This document shows, piece after piece, positions 14,701 to 28,100 of a DNA stretch of 64,000 nucleotides. The position numbers and the translations under genes are program-made. Origin of the DNA: Quillaja saponaria (Eukaryota > Streptophyta > Magnoliopsida > Fabales > Quillajaceae). Numbering within the stretch: position 1 is the first letter of the stretch; each line of letters begins with the position of its first letter. A model generated the notes under the pieces. The model was given only the letters and a program-made list of their open reading frames with translations. It had not been told where the DNA came from and made no database searches. The stretch lies in the NCBI GenBank assembly GCA_029379385.1, contig CM055609.1:4030001-4094000 (forward strand), read 5' to 3'.

Positions 14701-17700
14701 AATTCTCTTATAGTTGCTTATGGTGATAAGATTGGCTCATCTTCTTATGAAGTTATTATCGTGGAACTTTCAAGCCTTATAAGGTTTTGGTTACTAATTC
14801 AGATTTTCTGGAGATCTTTATGAAGTTTTGCTCTGTTATTGGCAATTGTGTTTCCTTCTTGATACAAGTTTTCCTATCACCTTCATGGCAGTGATTCTGA
14901 CTTGCATATGACGGCTCTTGCCTTGGAACTCTGCTGCACCTTGATGGCTGACAGGAGGTCAAGCCCAAATGTTGGTTTGGCAGTTAGAAACAAAGTTCTT
15001 CCTCAAGCTCGAACATTAATCAGAAGTTCGTTGGTGCAGGGACAAGCCCTTTTGGTACTTCATCTGCATATGGCTGGAGTCATCTATTTAATATGATATA
15101 AGATCTGGTGCATTTAGAAATGATTTATCTTGTTGCTGCAGGCTTTGCAGAGCTTTTTTGCTGCATTAGTCTATTCTGCAAACACAAGTTTTGATTCTTT
15201 ACTGGGCTCTCTTCTTTCAAGTGCTAAGCCATCACCCCAGTCAGGTGGTATTGCCAAGCAAGCTTTGTATTCAATAGCTCAATGTGTGGCTGTTCTATGC
15301 CTTGCTGCTGGTGATCAGAAATGCTCTTCTACAGTGGAAATGCTTACGTCAATTCTCAAAGAGGACAGCAGCTCTAATTCGGTGAGGTTTTCTCTTATAC
15401 TATTGAAATGAATATTTTGGGCGTCTCATTGCCTTGGTGTTTAGGAGTAAGTGGAGGCTTGTTTCTGTTTGGTATTCTATGTCTATATAAATGTATGTTT
15501 TGAATTTGATGATATCAGAAGCTCCCATTTTCAATTTGATTTCTTATCACTTGAGCAGTTTTCTGTTTCCATTTGTCTCTTTTTAAAAATTCTAATATTT
15601 TCTATTATTATTATTTTCAGGCTAAGCAGCACCTAGCCCTGCTATGCTTAGGGGAGATTGGTAGGCGGAAAGATCTAAGCTCTCATGCACATATAGAGAA
15701 CATTGTTATTGAGTCCTTCCAGTCTCCTTTTGAGGAGATAAAATCTGCTGCCTCTTATGCTCTAGGTAATATTGCTGTCGGTAACCTTCCAAAGTACTTG
15801 CCCTTTATCTTGGACCAGATTGATAATCAGCAGAAGAAACAGTATCTCTTACTTCATTCGTTGAAGGAGGTATGTTCCCTTGAACTAATCTGTTAACAAA
15901 TTGGATTCTTGATAGTGTCTAATCTGCATATTATTCTCTTGTTCATGCCTTCTAGGTTATTGTAAGGCAATCTGTGGACAAAGCTGAGTTTCAGGATTCT
16001 AGTGTTGAGAAAATACTTAATTTACTGTTTAACCACTGTGAAAGTGAGGAAGAGGGAGTCCGCAATGTAGTAGCCGAGTGTCTTGGTAAAGTCGCACTTA
16101 TTGAACCTACAAAACTTGTTCCTGCACTTAAGGTATCTATCTTATCGGTGATCGTGTTCATGTATACGGATGCTGCTTATGACTTATCATTTATCCTTTG
16201 GGGTTATTTTCGTTTAATATACCTACTTTTCTGTAGGTAAGAACAACCAGCCCTGCTGCATTTACTAGAGCTACTGTTGTCATTGCTGTGAGATATTCTA
16301 TAGTTGAGCGACCGGAGAAGATAGACGAGATCATATTTCCTGAGATATCATCATTTCTGATGCTTATAAAGGATCATGACCGGGTGAGTCTCACCTCTTA
16401 CCTGATTAATAACTTGCATCTTGGGTTTGAATCTGCTTTCTGCAGTATGTTTGTGACTAAGTAGCTGGTGAGTTGTTGGTTTAACCTTCTATGTATTGAT
16501 TTGATATGCAAATGCAGCATGTTAGACGAGCAGCTGTGTTGGCTTTGAGTACATTTGCTCATAATAAGCCAAACCTTGTCAAGGGCCTTCTTTCAGATTT
16601 GTTGCCTCTTCTTTATGATCAAACAATCGTGAAGGTGATTATGACATTGTCGTTCTGCTATGGATTTTGTTCGGTTATAACATATCAATATGTACAAATT
16701 ATCTCTATTTTTACATGGTGATGTATTTTCAATGTATGCTGCCAACTTTATTTTGTTATAATGGCAAGTTGGCACCTCTGTCCCCCTTTAAAAAGAGACG
16801 GATCCCGTAGTATCAGATTTGGTCTGATATTTTTGTTAATTCCTGACAGAAAGAATTGATAAGGACAGTCGATCTTGGTCCTTTCAAGCACATTGTGGAT
16901 GATGGGCTTGAATTGAGGAAGGCAGCTTTTGAATGTGTGGATACTCTACTGGATAGTTGCCTTGATCAAGTTCACCCTTCATCATTTATTGTTCCCTACC
17001 TTAAATCTGGTTTGGATGGTGAGTTTTTTGTATTGATCTCCCCTTTCTTTTTATCTCTTTGCTAATGTTTCCTATTAGTATAATTTTATTTGGTTTGGGG
17101 GGAGGGGAGAAGTTGATCTTGGTTCTTAACATTTTTATAAAATATGAATACTGTTATAACTTATAATTTATATTTGGGTAGACTTTCATGTGCTTTGTTC
17201 CTTTCTTGCAGGATAGGGTTAAGAGAGAAAATAACCCATTCATTAATTAATAATCTAGATGAACTATCAATTTCACAATAATACTTTAAATAGGCAATTC
17301 CGAATGTTTGTACAAGTAATTGTATCTTTAATAATTCTAAATGAACTACAAAATATAGCTTAACGATGATTCCAAATCCCTTATCACTAAATGTTATATT
17401 CTCAAATTATCTAAACCTAATAATTGAGTACCCTGCAATTAAGTCAGGTCCAACAATTCTATAGTTAAAACATAATCATTTCTTATGACATCTCATTATC
17501 CAGTTACTTTTGTTGTTAGCAATTCTATTGATAATCATGTATATTTATTTCTTTTTGGACTTGTATTACTTCTTTTACGGATACAAATTTTTGTTCTTCC
17601 AGATCACTATGATGTTAAAATGCCTTGTCACCTGATCCTCTCAAAACTTGCAGACAAATGTCCATCTGCTGTACTAGCAGGTTTGTCGTTGCACCTGGCT

Positions 17701-19058
17701 TTATTAACACTGTTATATACAATTGCATTGAAAACCTCTCATCTAAGCATAGATACTTGTATTTCCAGTGTTGGATTCATTGGTGGACCCTCTTCAAAAA
17801 ACTATTAATTTTAAGCCAAAGCAAGATGCTGTCAAGCAAGAAGTAGATCGTAATGAAGACATGATTCGTAGTGCTCTTCGAGCAATTGCATCCTTGAACC
17901 GCATAAGGTTTGTTTTCTGTACTCTATGTAAATCAAACTGTAACAAGTATATTACATGTTCTCATTGGGTGTAGAGAACTGAAAGAAATAACACTGCTGA
18001 TGTAGCTTGAAAGTTTGACGTTTTGTTTTCCCTGCTGTGGAAAATTTGATGAGGCTCACCTGCATCAGTTGACTCATCCTAATGAAGTTGTTTGGAACAT
18101 TTTGTTGTTACAGTGTTAAAAACTATTTTAGAAAACAAAATTTACAGGATAAGGCCAGAGAGATGAATGAACATAGCCAATACTTCTCGTTAACTGAGCA
18201 CATATTTGTACTGATCCTGCAGCTGATTAATCCTATACTTTATAACTTGCTACCTTCTCTAAAGTGATTAACACAGACATTTTTCATGGTTTCAGAAGTA
18301 CATATTATTCATCTTTCAGTATTTTTTCTCCCCTGCTCAAGAAGATCTCTGTAGCCCATCATTCAGCTGAAATTTGCCTGGTTGTCCCCTCTATTTTGTT
18401 TCTCCAAGGAACTTGATAGAGATTGTTTTTAATAGAGATGCTAATTCCCAAAACTCTTAAATGGTGACAAAAGTGTCCCTTCTTTATCTGAATAATTTCA
18501 TTCTTTTTACCATGTAGTTTGCATAGAGTTTGAAAGTCAAAGTAATTTGTGTGCTTTGTTCAAGTTATTGGGGGTAAAAAATCATTCTTTTACAACTTGC
18601 TTGGAAACTCGATGTTCTAGTAACACCTTTGCAGCCTTTTCATTGTTGTTTCTCTTTCTCTAGCTTGAAGATTTTGATGTTTCTAATCATGTTTGTGTGA
18701 TAATTCCGGGGAAACCCATCTTTTGTATTATAGTGTAGGTGAAGCTGAAAAATCATAGTAATTTAATCAATAAAGGAGCTTCTTTCATCATATGATTTGT
18801 AGTTGTTGTCCTTTCCATTTTTATTTCATTTCCACAAGGCAAACGCTATTCAATATATGATTGTTTGAGTAGTTGTGCATATTTTCTATTTCCTTTTACC
18901 CCTTACAATTGTGCATTTGTGTAACAACAATAATCTTTTTATCATTTTTGTTACTCTGCAGTGGAGGAGATTGCAGCCTCAAGTTTAAGAGTCTCATGCA
19001 TGAAATATCAAAATCGCCGACACTATGGGAAAAGTATTCTTCAATCCGGAATGAGTGA
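5777..19058 (+). CDS. CAND1: CAND1, cullin-associated NEDD8-dissociated protein 1 (TIP120)
   Basis: HEAT-repeat solenoid that binds un-neddylated cullin-RBX1 and exchanges substrate receptors of SCF/CRL ubiquitin ligases. In plants it is required for auxin and other hormone responses. The 28 coding exons are 5777-5812, 6022-6191, 6678-6888, 8110-8275, 9052-9181, 10048-10162, 10297-10454, 10549-10672, 10924-10974, 11047-11129, 12525-12609, 12686-12787, 12880-12978, 13455-13565, 13641-13724, 13802-13942, 14437-14529, 14662-14783, 14892-15054, 15142-15381, 15621-15869, 15956-16132, 16237-16383, 16518-16634, 16850-17018, 17603-17680, 17769-17907 and 18962-19058. They total 3,657 bases (1,218 residues), essentially the length known for plant CAND1, with no frame break. 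An acidic insert ([14 protein letters not shown], exon 7) interrupts the HEAT array as is usual. The C-terminal TIP120 domain ends [14 protein letters not shown]. The start ATG gives [12 protein letters not shown]. Intron 10 uses a GC donor. Confidence 0.97.
10792..10806 (+). repeat. Poly-G tract of 15 bases in CAND1 intron 8
   Basis: Uninterrupted run of fifteen G residues between the exons ending at 10672 and starting at 10924. Such a homopolymer is rare in this AT-rich DNA and may be length-variable or prone to sequencing error. Confidence 0.9.
14314..14396. repeat. Two-copy tandem duplication in CAND1 intron 16
   Basis: About 37 bases (CAATTTCYTTAAATAACC and onward) at 14314-14350 recur at 14360-14396 with two substitutions, a 46-base period. 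Intronic, with no sign of function. Confidence 0.8.
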
Positions 19059-21724
19059 CAAATATACTGACTTCCGGCCTTTGTGGTCTCAGAGTGCAGT
19101 TCTCCCAGAAGAAACAACCAAGATCAATCAAACATTTTTTTGGATGGGAGTAATAAATTGTTACCTTGTACGAAGGAAAAACCATTTAACATGATAAATG
19201 GCAATATCGTTGGTGATTTACTTGTATAGGATCAAATCCCTGCCTTTTCAATCAATGCATCTGTCATCTGGTTATATGGTTTGTTGATGATTACCGCCCC
19301 AATGTCCCACCTCGCCCCCCAGAAAAAGGAAAATGAAAAAAAGAAAGACATGTTGATGAATACTAAATATATTTTTTCAATTGAGATTTGACTTCCAAAC
19401 TTAGATCAGATTAGTTTCAGTGCAGAAAGTTGATTCAGAATGTCTGGTAGATAATATTATTGCTAATCTTATGTTGTTAAAGCTTATAACTCCGTTTTTG
19501 GTTGAACCTATAATTTCCCTCTAGTTTCCCTACTCCCTACCTACTGAACTATATACTTGTGTGTACTGTAGAATAGGTGATGTAGCACAATATATCCAGA
19601 AGACTAGCACTGATCACCGACAACATAATTTGCGTTGTCAAGATTAGTTCTACATTCAGCTATGTCTGGTTATAGAGATTGTAGATGGTGAGTCTCTGAT
19701 CAAACTGTGTATGATGATCTAGTCGTCAGTTTGATTGCATCTAACGGCCAAAACTTCATAGTTTACGAAAGCACCAAAAATTTCTTTCCAGTATCTGTCT
19801 TAACTTTTAAATGCTACAAATTTGCAAGATAATCTAAAAAGCATCCTGTAAGTTGATTGTAGGTTTCAATGGCTGGCGTGCATGGCAAGTAACTTCTGAT
19901 ATAAATTATGTTCACTGTTTCCATCATTTGTCTTCGAAATTTTTACAAATGATAAAAAAAGATTTTAACTTGGCAATGTCATGTACTGCTTATGTGTGTC
20001 TGAAATGTGAAGTTAAATTGATTCAGGCTTCATTTTGGTGCAAGATGGCAGAATTTTTTTAGTACATTGGGAGTGTTCGTTATTAGGGTATAAGTATTAA
20101 CCGCTTGAATTAAGCTAGCTATCGGTGGTGTAGATTTTGCTTCACTTCCCCTGAACATTTTATGGCGAATTTTGGCTTCACTTCCCTTAAACATTTTATT
20201 TTAATGCTTGCAATTGCAATTTTCCATACTACACCTAAATTTATAAAGACCTAACAAGTATCACAAACAGAAGATCCATTAATGTTACAATCATAAACTC
20301 AAAAAGCACTATGCAATCAACTGGAGGGAAGGCATTAAGAATCTTGTGAATTTATTTAGCGAGAAACATAAGTAGAGGTGCCAATTTACTACAACAAACA
20401 TATTATTATATAAATCGTTATAACTTATGCCGATTTATTACAACACATTGTCAGAATGTTTTGTTGATGTACTTAAGATCATATATTAGACATAAATAGT
20501 CAAAAACTACATTAATTTATAATAATTAAGCTTATAATCTCTATTCGAACATCACGCATATTAGCTCAAGTTAAAAGCTCAATTAAAAGTCAAAAGTCTT
20601 AGATAAATTTTACAATCAACAAAACGCCATAAAGTTGTTTCAAATATTTAAAGATCAATAATGTTAAAGATGTCAAATATTTTATTTCAAATGACTTTGT
20701 AGAACCAACTAAGTTATTGAAATTGATAAAGTTAAAATCTTATAATTTATTTTATTCAATAACTTAAAATTTAGTTATTGATTCTATATTTATCATACTT
20801 ACCTATCATCATTATATTGAATGCAAAGTCAAATCTCATTGCTGCTTGAAACTTTGGTTTCTTCCAAGTGAATTATCATGTACAAGATCCCAAGAATGGG
20901 GCTCCTCCCCATGAGAAGTAACTTTCATAAGCAGAAGCCTTGTTAATCTTTTAGCCAACATTTTCATGTACACTTTTGTCAATGGTGTTAGGAGAAACAG
21001 AAATTTCACTAGTGAGATCTAGTTCAACAGTAAAAAATGTTTGAGACATGTTCCTTTTTAGAAAGGTACATGTATATATGATTGTCAAAAGGAACATGCA
21101 TGAAAGTATAGCCACATATATATAATTAACAACTTCTCAACTCTCTCTCTCTCTCTCTCTCTACTTCAGAACCAAACAAATTCTCTTTTTGACTTTAAAC
21201 ATGGAGGTTTCATTATGTTTCATATGCTCAAGCATCACATCCATCATAGTGGTTGGATATGGATTCCTCTGAAAGCCCTCTTTCTTCAAGGGACAAAACA
21301 CTACTCCACCACTTTCATTCCTATATATTAATTTCAGTCAGAAAAAAAATAAAAATATGTAGGTCCTAACCATGATCAATGAAGGACATTATTGATGCAT
21401 ACAATCTAGTTTATGGGTTGTACTCAAAATTCTTATTCATTCTTGATATCAAACTTCCAAAGTAGTAGTTGGGACCCCATAAAAGGTGCAGCTTTCTTTA
21501 ATTCTTTACCGCTTAATAAATTTTACATACTAATGTCGGTAACTATTGAGTAATACATTAAGCTCCTGATCTCCAAGGTGCCCTGATGGCCTTTTGTCAG
21601 ACTTCTGTACAAAAACTATCAGCCTCATTAATTATAGACTTCAGACACCATTTCTTAAGTTCATAATTCTACATAAACTTATAATACAAGATTAATGGTA
21701 ATATATAAAGTATAGTACTCCTAA
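19059..21724. other. Convergent intergenic region between CAND1 and the NPF gene
   Basis: Probably holds the 3' untranslated regions of both convergent genes at its ends. A short sequence around TTCACTTCCC is repeated at about 20137 and 20171. A CT microsatellite lies at 21141-21162. No other gene was seen. Confidence 0.6.
21141..21162. repeat. CT dinucleotide microsatellite
   Basis: Perfect CT run of 22 bases in the CAND1/NPF intergenic region, a likely polymorphic simple repeat. Confidence 0.9.
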
Positions 21725-24700
21725 CTAAGGAATATTTTCATCCCCAATCTTAGAGTTGAAGCCACTGTATCTGTATTCCTCTGCATTGTTACCATCTTGT
21801 GGTTTGCTTACTAGGGAGGGGATGTAAGAATACCATCTGGACCAAAAAAGATAGTTGAGGAAGTTGAGGAAGCTAAGAGCAGCTAGCAACCAATAAAAAA
21901 GGTCCAGCCTGTCTTTGTTCAGATTGTTGTCATGGAGCCAACCGCCATTTGAAGAATTTGCAGTGATCTTATTGAGCAAAGACACCAACAAGGAGCTTAA
22001 ATAGAACCCAAAAGAGTATGAGCAATATGTCATGGCTGTTAAAAAGGACTGCATTCCTTTCAAGGACTGTTTGTAAAAGAACTCAATGAGGCCAACTGCT
22101 GTAAACATCTCTGATAATCCAAAGATTAAGAACTGTGGGGTAATCCAGAATATTGACAATGTTTTGCTGGAGTTTACTGCTCCATCCCTTCTCTTTTTCT
22201 CTGTAAGTGCAGCTGAAACCATAGAGAAAGTTACTAGAAAGAGACCAAAGCCTATTCTCTTTAAAGGAGAGATCCCAGACTCATGACCGGTGTTTTTTCT
22301 GGCAAAAGGGACGAAGAAAGTGTCATAAAGAGGGACTAAAAAGATGAGCAGTATGTAAGGGATGGCTTGAAGTGAAGCTGGAGGGATGTGAAAGGATTTG
22401 GTGAGTTGGGTGTCCATTGCTCTTCCTTGTTGGACAGAGAATGTTTGGAGTTGGGCCAAAATAGTGTTGAAAACAATGGTGCAAGAAAAAATTGGAACAA
22501 CTGAGATCAATATCTTCACTTGTTCAACTTGGGCAACAGTACAGAGTCTCCATGGGCTTTCTTTTGTGTTACTCCCATCGTGGATTTTGATGCAAGCTTT
22601 GTCCAAGAACCTGCAAATGGTTTAGTCATAGTTTAGGGACTTATGGTAATTATGCTATATATTCTACTTGAAATCTTCGAAAAAACAAACTAAAAGAAAA
22701 TGAAAGAATTAAGAAGACAAACACTTATAAATTGAACAATCTGAAGTGGATGAAGTTTTTTCCGTCTGGTGTAGCTCCAACCAACCCAAAATGAAATATA
22801 AAATGATTGAAGTACCTAAACTTTTTGGTGCGTTGAAGACTGCCTGTTGAATCAGAAGACAGGCCAGCAATTTCGGGGGCACAGCTTTGACTTCCATGAA
22901 GTATCTGTGGGTTAGATGGACAAGCTTGCTTTCTTTTCAATATTGCAGCTACAAAAACCTGATTAGGATGTGATAGGTCTAAGTGGATTAACACAAAGCC
23001 AATGTCCTAGAATTACCCATATGAGACATAAAGCTGAACTTTTCTGGTACCATGACTCAGCAGACAACACATATATATATTTTTTTACATGACCTTCTAG
23101 TATTAGACAACCCACGTTAGATTTTTGTTTTTTCTGGTTTACATAGATTAACGTAATAAGGAAAAAAGAAAAAGAAAGGTGGTAGAGTTACCCAGTTAGA
23201 CCCATCATATCAAAAGTTTTATCTAAGAGGTTACAGTGTTTCCATCTGAGACTTAAAACATGTAATTGTATTCATACTCTACTTATAAGGCAAAAACTCT
23301 GTGCCTATTAGCATACATAAAAAGGGAGCTTATTAGCCTAGAGGATAAGAACAAATAAAGATATTTGAAGTTTACTTACTTGAGCAATAGGGGTGAAGAT
23401 GCTGCCTTGTGGGGGCTTGTTCCTGTAATACAGAGTACCACAAACCATGCTTATCAATCCCATTGACATGGCAGCTGCTGAGACTCCAAAGCCTATGTCC
23501 ATTCCAGAATGAGTTTGAACCCAGACAAGAACTGTCAGAGCAACAAGTTCACCCATTGAGAATGCAAAATAGGCAGCATTGAAGTAAGTCGAGAGCTTCT
23601 TTAATTGCTTGGGATTATCTTGAATGAACTGGTCAGCTCCATGAGCAATCATGTTAGGCTTAACACATCCACTCCCTAATGCCACCAAGTATAATGCTAT
23701 AAAGAATATCAAAGCCTTGATGCCTTTTGCTTCTATGCACTGTTCTCCATCAGTTAACGTGTTGCATTTGGGCGGCTTTAATTGAGGAAGATGAGCTTGA
23801 ACAGAGAGTAATATAAAACCCTGCAAAATTTGAACACAAAGTTCAGTTAATTCTATAATATTTCAATACAAGATTCAATTAACTGAAACCCCCCATGCAC
23901 ACATAAACTAGCTAGGTAGTATATACCATCCTTTAATTACAGAGGGTGGGAAATTATCCAATTTTTAAAAGAGTTTAAAACTTTTATAAATAAGTAGAAT
24001 AAATTACTGATTATTCCTTCTCAACATTGGCTAAACTCTAAAATATCAAATTGAAAAGTATTGAAGGTCAGCTACTTGTGTGTTTGTGGGTTCAGAGGTT
24101 AGAGAGGGGCAAAAGGTGAGTAGAAAAAGGTGATGGAATTTAGAGAAAAAGGCTTACCGAAAGTTCCACAAAGCCAAAGATGAGCATTGTCCAGTAACTC
24201 CCCAGATAAGAGTCTGAAAGGTAGCCACCAAGGAGGGCCAGCAGAAAGACAGTGCCAACAAAGTTAGTCACAATGTTTGCAGACTTTGACAGAGAGAAAT
24301 GCATCTCATTTATCACATATGTTATGAGGTTGTTCCCAACTGCTGCAATTGCCATTATCTCAAATGCTTGGAGCCCTGAAATTATTATTTCCAAAGTATA
24401 GAGAAACAAAAAATGATTGGATGAATAAACAATTAGTTCGGAGGGGAAGGCAGAGAGAGAACAATAAGAGATAATTCATAACAAGACTAACTTTTTAAAT
24501 TTCTCTGTGTGTGTGATTGTCTTTACAGTCAAAGCATCAAACACATACTGTTCTACCCACTTCCAAGATTCAATTTTTATTTCCCTAAAGAAAGGATGAA
24601 GAGAAGGGTGTTATATAATATTCTTAACTAAAACGAAGAAACAATCCCAGCTCTAGCAGCCTAAAAATGGAACCTACAGAAGTAGTACTTCTGATCAATT

Positions 24701-25016
24701 GCATATAACTATAGGAGCTGGTTTCATATAGAAGAGCATGAAAGATTTCTAAACTATGGTTAATTCTCTATTTATCAAAAAGTTAGAAAAATGATATAAA
24801 CAAAAAAGAAAGACACTTTTAACAAAAGAAAAAAAAAAGAAGAAGCTAGATTCTTTGCAGCTAGCTGTAGATATAATCAGATACCATCATACCAAGAACA
24901 AAAGCAGCAGCTCTCATTCCACCTTGCTTGTTAGGATTGGAAGGTTTGCCTCTCCAATCAACAGTGGTGTCTTCACCCTTTGCAGACATGTTCTCGTTCC
25001 CACCCTTGTGATCCAT
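21725..25016 (-). CDS. NPF (NRT1/PTR) family transporter, NPF4-type
   Basis: Twelve-helix major facilitator carrier of the plasma membrane. The NPF family moves nitrate, peptides or hormones, and NPF4 members include nitrate and abscisic acid importers. The substrate of this one is not known. Minus-strand exons in transcript order are 25016-24893, 24375-24158, 23820-23380, 22958-22816 and 22610-21725. They total 1,812 bases (603 residues) with all splice phases matching. Assignment rests on LLALLGGYLSDSYLG, FYLVALGSGC-type helix 4, YFNAAYFAF, the long central loop, FSVQQGRAMDT, the IPPASLQAIPY stretch and the WLLAALSFLNFLNYLFW last helix. The usual helix-1 proton-coupling motif ExxE[K/R] reads QAFEI here. 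I place it in NPF4 by resemblance to AtNPF4.6-like sequence; the exact orthologue is uncertain. Confidence 0.9.
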
Positions 25017-25141
25017 ACTTTCCTTTTTCTCTTCTCCCTATAAAAGAAAAAAAGAGTGGGACTTGTTACAAAGTGTGAAGGCTGTTTTGTTGCGTTACTG
25101 ATTACTCTTCATGCTGAATTTGAGCCAAGCAGGGAACGCGA

Positions 25142-25153
25142 TATTTATATATA
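25142..25153 (-). promoter_or_regulatory. Probable TATA box of the NPF transporter
   Basis: Read on the minus strand the site is TATATATAAATA, about 125 bases upstream of the ATG at 25016. That would give a leader of roughly 90-100 bases without an intron. Confidence 0.55.
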
Positions 25154-25159
25154 CAGCAC

Positions 25160-28100
25160 CGAGCATTCCCTCTCAAAGAATGGAGACCCAAAATCTCCAC
25201 ACTCATTATACGCACGTGCATTACACTTTCACCAAAGAAAATGGTGTGTTTGTAACCAATTTTACATTTTTGCGTTGGATAGAGTTGGCAATTGGCATGT
25301 CTGAGTGAGTTGCCATTTCGGCCCCTTCTTTGGTGGTCCACAATTCCATACCCCTTACTTGTTACATTTTTTTTTTTTTTCAAGCAAACTTGTTCATATA
25401 ATCTATATTTGAATTTTTATAAGAATGGTCCATCATTCATTTTCTCACAGAATTATGTGAATTGTCGGTACAAGATCTTTTTTTTTTTAGTTTCTAAAGG
25501 GTGATAATTCTTCTATTTCCGAAAATAATTTTTATCCCTAATAAAATTTAGATTTAATCTAAGAAACAACACTGAAAATTTTTATTTTTTTATTTATTTA
25601 TCGGTTAAGTATATTCGATCAGTTTATACAAGTATCTCGATTAATTATCTCTCTAATTCGGTTAAAAATAAATTATTCACAACAGGATTAAAAAATTATG
25701 AAGATTATACTTCTCACAATATTCTCTAACGAGTTTAAATTGAAGAAAACAAGAAAAATAGCACACCGGTTGAAATTAACATACTTTATACTTAATTTGT
25801 GCAAGCCTACAACAGGAAAATGCATGAATATTTATACAAGCAAATTGGCACAATGATTATTTGTTGATGTGATTGATATTTTTTCTATATTTATGAGTTA
25901 GTTCTCTATTTTTGTGTGGTGCTTAAAAATTATTTGTTAATTACTAAATTGTGAGGTCTTACTATAATATAATTGATTGATCTAAATAATATCTATATAA
26001 AAAAAAAATTGGCACAATGATTCCATGTATCTGATCAACACATATATTTCATTTGATTAGTTCACTTCCATGCATGGTTTATGCCAGCTTTTGTTTTTAA
26101 ATCCTCCTCGTTAATTAGTAATTATGTAAATTAACTATAGATTGTTCACATTTAGGTCCAATCAAATAATTAATATTCCTATAAACATATATTATAGTAT
26201 CTCCATGGGGTTAGGTGAAGAACAGCTTGTTGCCCTAACATGTGTATCACATTGACCCCGTTTTCATTAATTAATTTTCTTTATTATAATCATTTATATA
26301 ATTCTTCTTTATTTTCTTATAAATAAGAAGCACCCATTATGTATAATATGAAAGTACAAAGAGAGTAAGTTAATTAATGGAATAATTAAACAATCAACAT
26401 TTTTTTTTTTATCTCTAGATGGGTATGCCAACCCTTAAAACAAAGACTTATACTGTTGACTTAATTTATAGTATATTTGACAGTATAAAATAATATAGTA
26501 AAAAGAGAAATAATAAGATAACAATATAACAATATAATCTAATATATTATAATTATATATTATACAATCCAAAGCAATGCACCTAACGAGCCTAGTTATT
26601 AAATGAGATATTATAAATAAATGCAGTCACAAAAAATTAAAATATTGTAAGAATATATAATAATTCATTAATTGTTTAAGGGTAAAATATTTTCAATAAT
26701 TATAATAAATGTTAATAATTTTATATATATATATATTCTGTGATGACACGAGATGTTTATTTTATATATTTTTTTTCTAAAGAAAAGAAAAAGAAAATAT
26801 TTTATATCATAAATGTAGAATTTCCCTGTTATTTAAATTTATTCTGTTACTACTGAAACTTAAGATATCGTCTTACTCCTTCGGTTGTCGTACGGTTAAT
26901 TTAACAACCGTTGGTTGGCCTTAAAAAAAACTAATTGGGAAAAGAACAGGGAAGGAGAATGGAAGTTGGTGTTTGCCTGTTTGGCACTTTGGATGATGAA
27001 TTAATAATGAAAGGTTTAAATTAGCTTTAGCTTTTGACATCCATTCATAGTGCAACAGTGTTTAGTGTTTATTGTAATGTATTTTTGTGTGGGCAGAAGC
27101 AAAGACAAAGAGACCAAAGTCAAAAGGCTGTCGGTGTTTCTTTAAGAACAATATGATGTTCACATTTTTTAATTCATTGGCTAAATATCCATTTCTATTG
27201 GGATGTACAGTATTGGAAAATATACTTTAATTTATAATTAATTAGTAACAATATCACATAAGTCATGTAATTAATATGGATACATAAGAAAATTATTATA
27301 CACAATAATTAGTTTGTACCAACTTGTTTGTAAATACAAAATTTATTTTTGTTCTTATCTAATATTTTTTTTAATTATTTTATAAATATTAGTATTTCAG
27401 AAATAAAAACTTTATATTTGTCCTACATCGATAATAATAGTAAGGTTTATGGTAAATAATTACAAGTTACTTAATATGAAAAGATAATAGAAATAGATGC
27501 CTCGCTATAATTAATATTTTCTTTTCATTTAAGTCTAAGTTTATTTGTGCCTATTTTTAGGTGGCATTAGCTCATTGGCCTGCCGGCATGAAAGTCCAAT
27601 GTCCAATTACATGCCATCTTTAAAATAAAAATAAAAATAAAAAAAGTCCATCCTTAAAAAAAAAGAAAAAAAAAGAAAGAAATGAAAGAAAGAAAGATTG
27701 AATGAACCTAGCTACATGGTCTTAATTTTATTATATTTGATTTTCAAGTACAGGAAAAAAAAGATGTGTTGATGAGGACAAAGGGGGAGACAAAGTGGAG
27801 ACATAACATATGAATCCTTAGAGGATTCCATAAACGCAAATAAATAATGGTATGCGTAGTACAAAAGGGGTCAAAATTTTAGACCACCAATTTGATGACT
27901 GCCACCACATCCACATCCACATCAATCAAATCTGGAATCTGTTTTCAATTTTTTCATTTGGTAAGATATCACTGTTTTCCTTTCTCATTAAAGTCCTATT
28001 GCTAGCACTCAAGCAATGGAGGAAAGTTATTTAGGACATGCTACCCTCCAATTTTGGGATCATATATGATATAGGAGTCAAAAGTAGTAGTCTAAAAACC

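Noticed and set aside
19059..19194. Open frames overlapping the last CAND1 exon in other registers
   Set aside because: The exon 28 frame ending at 19058 gives the conserved CAND1 C-terminus; the others are shadows.
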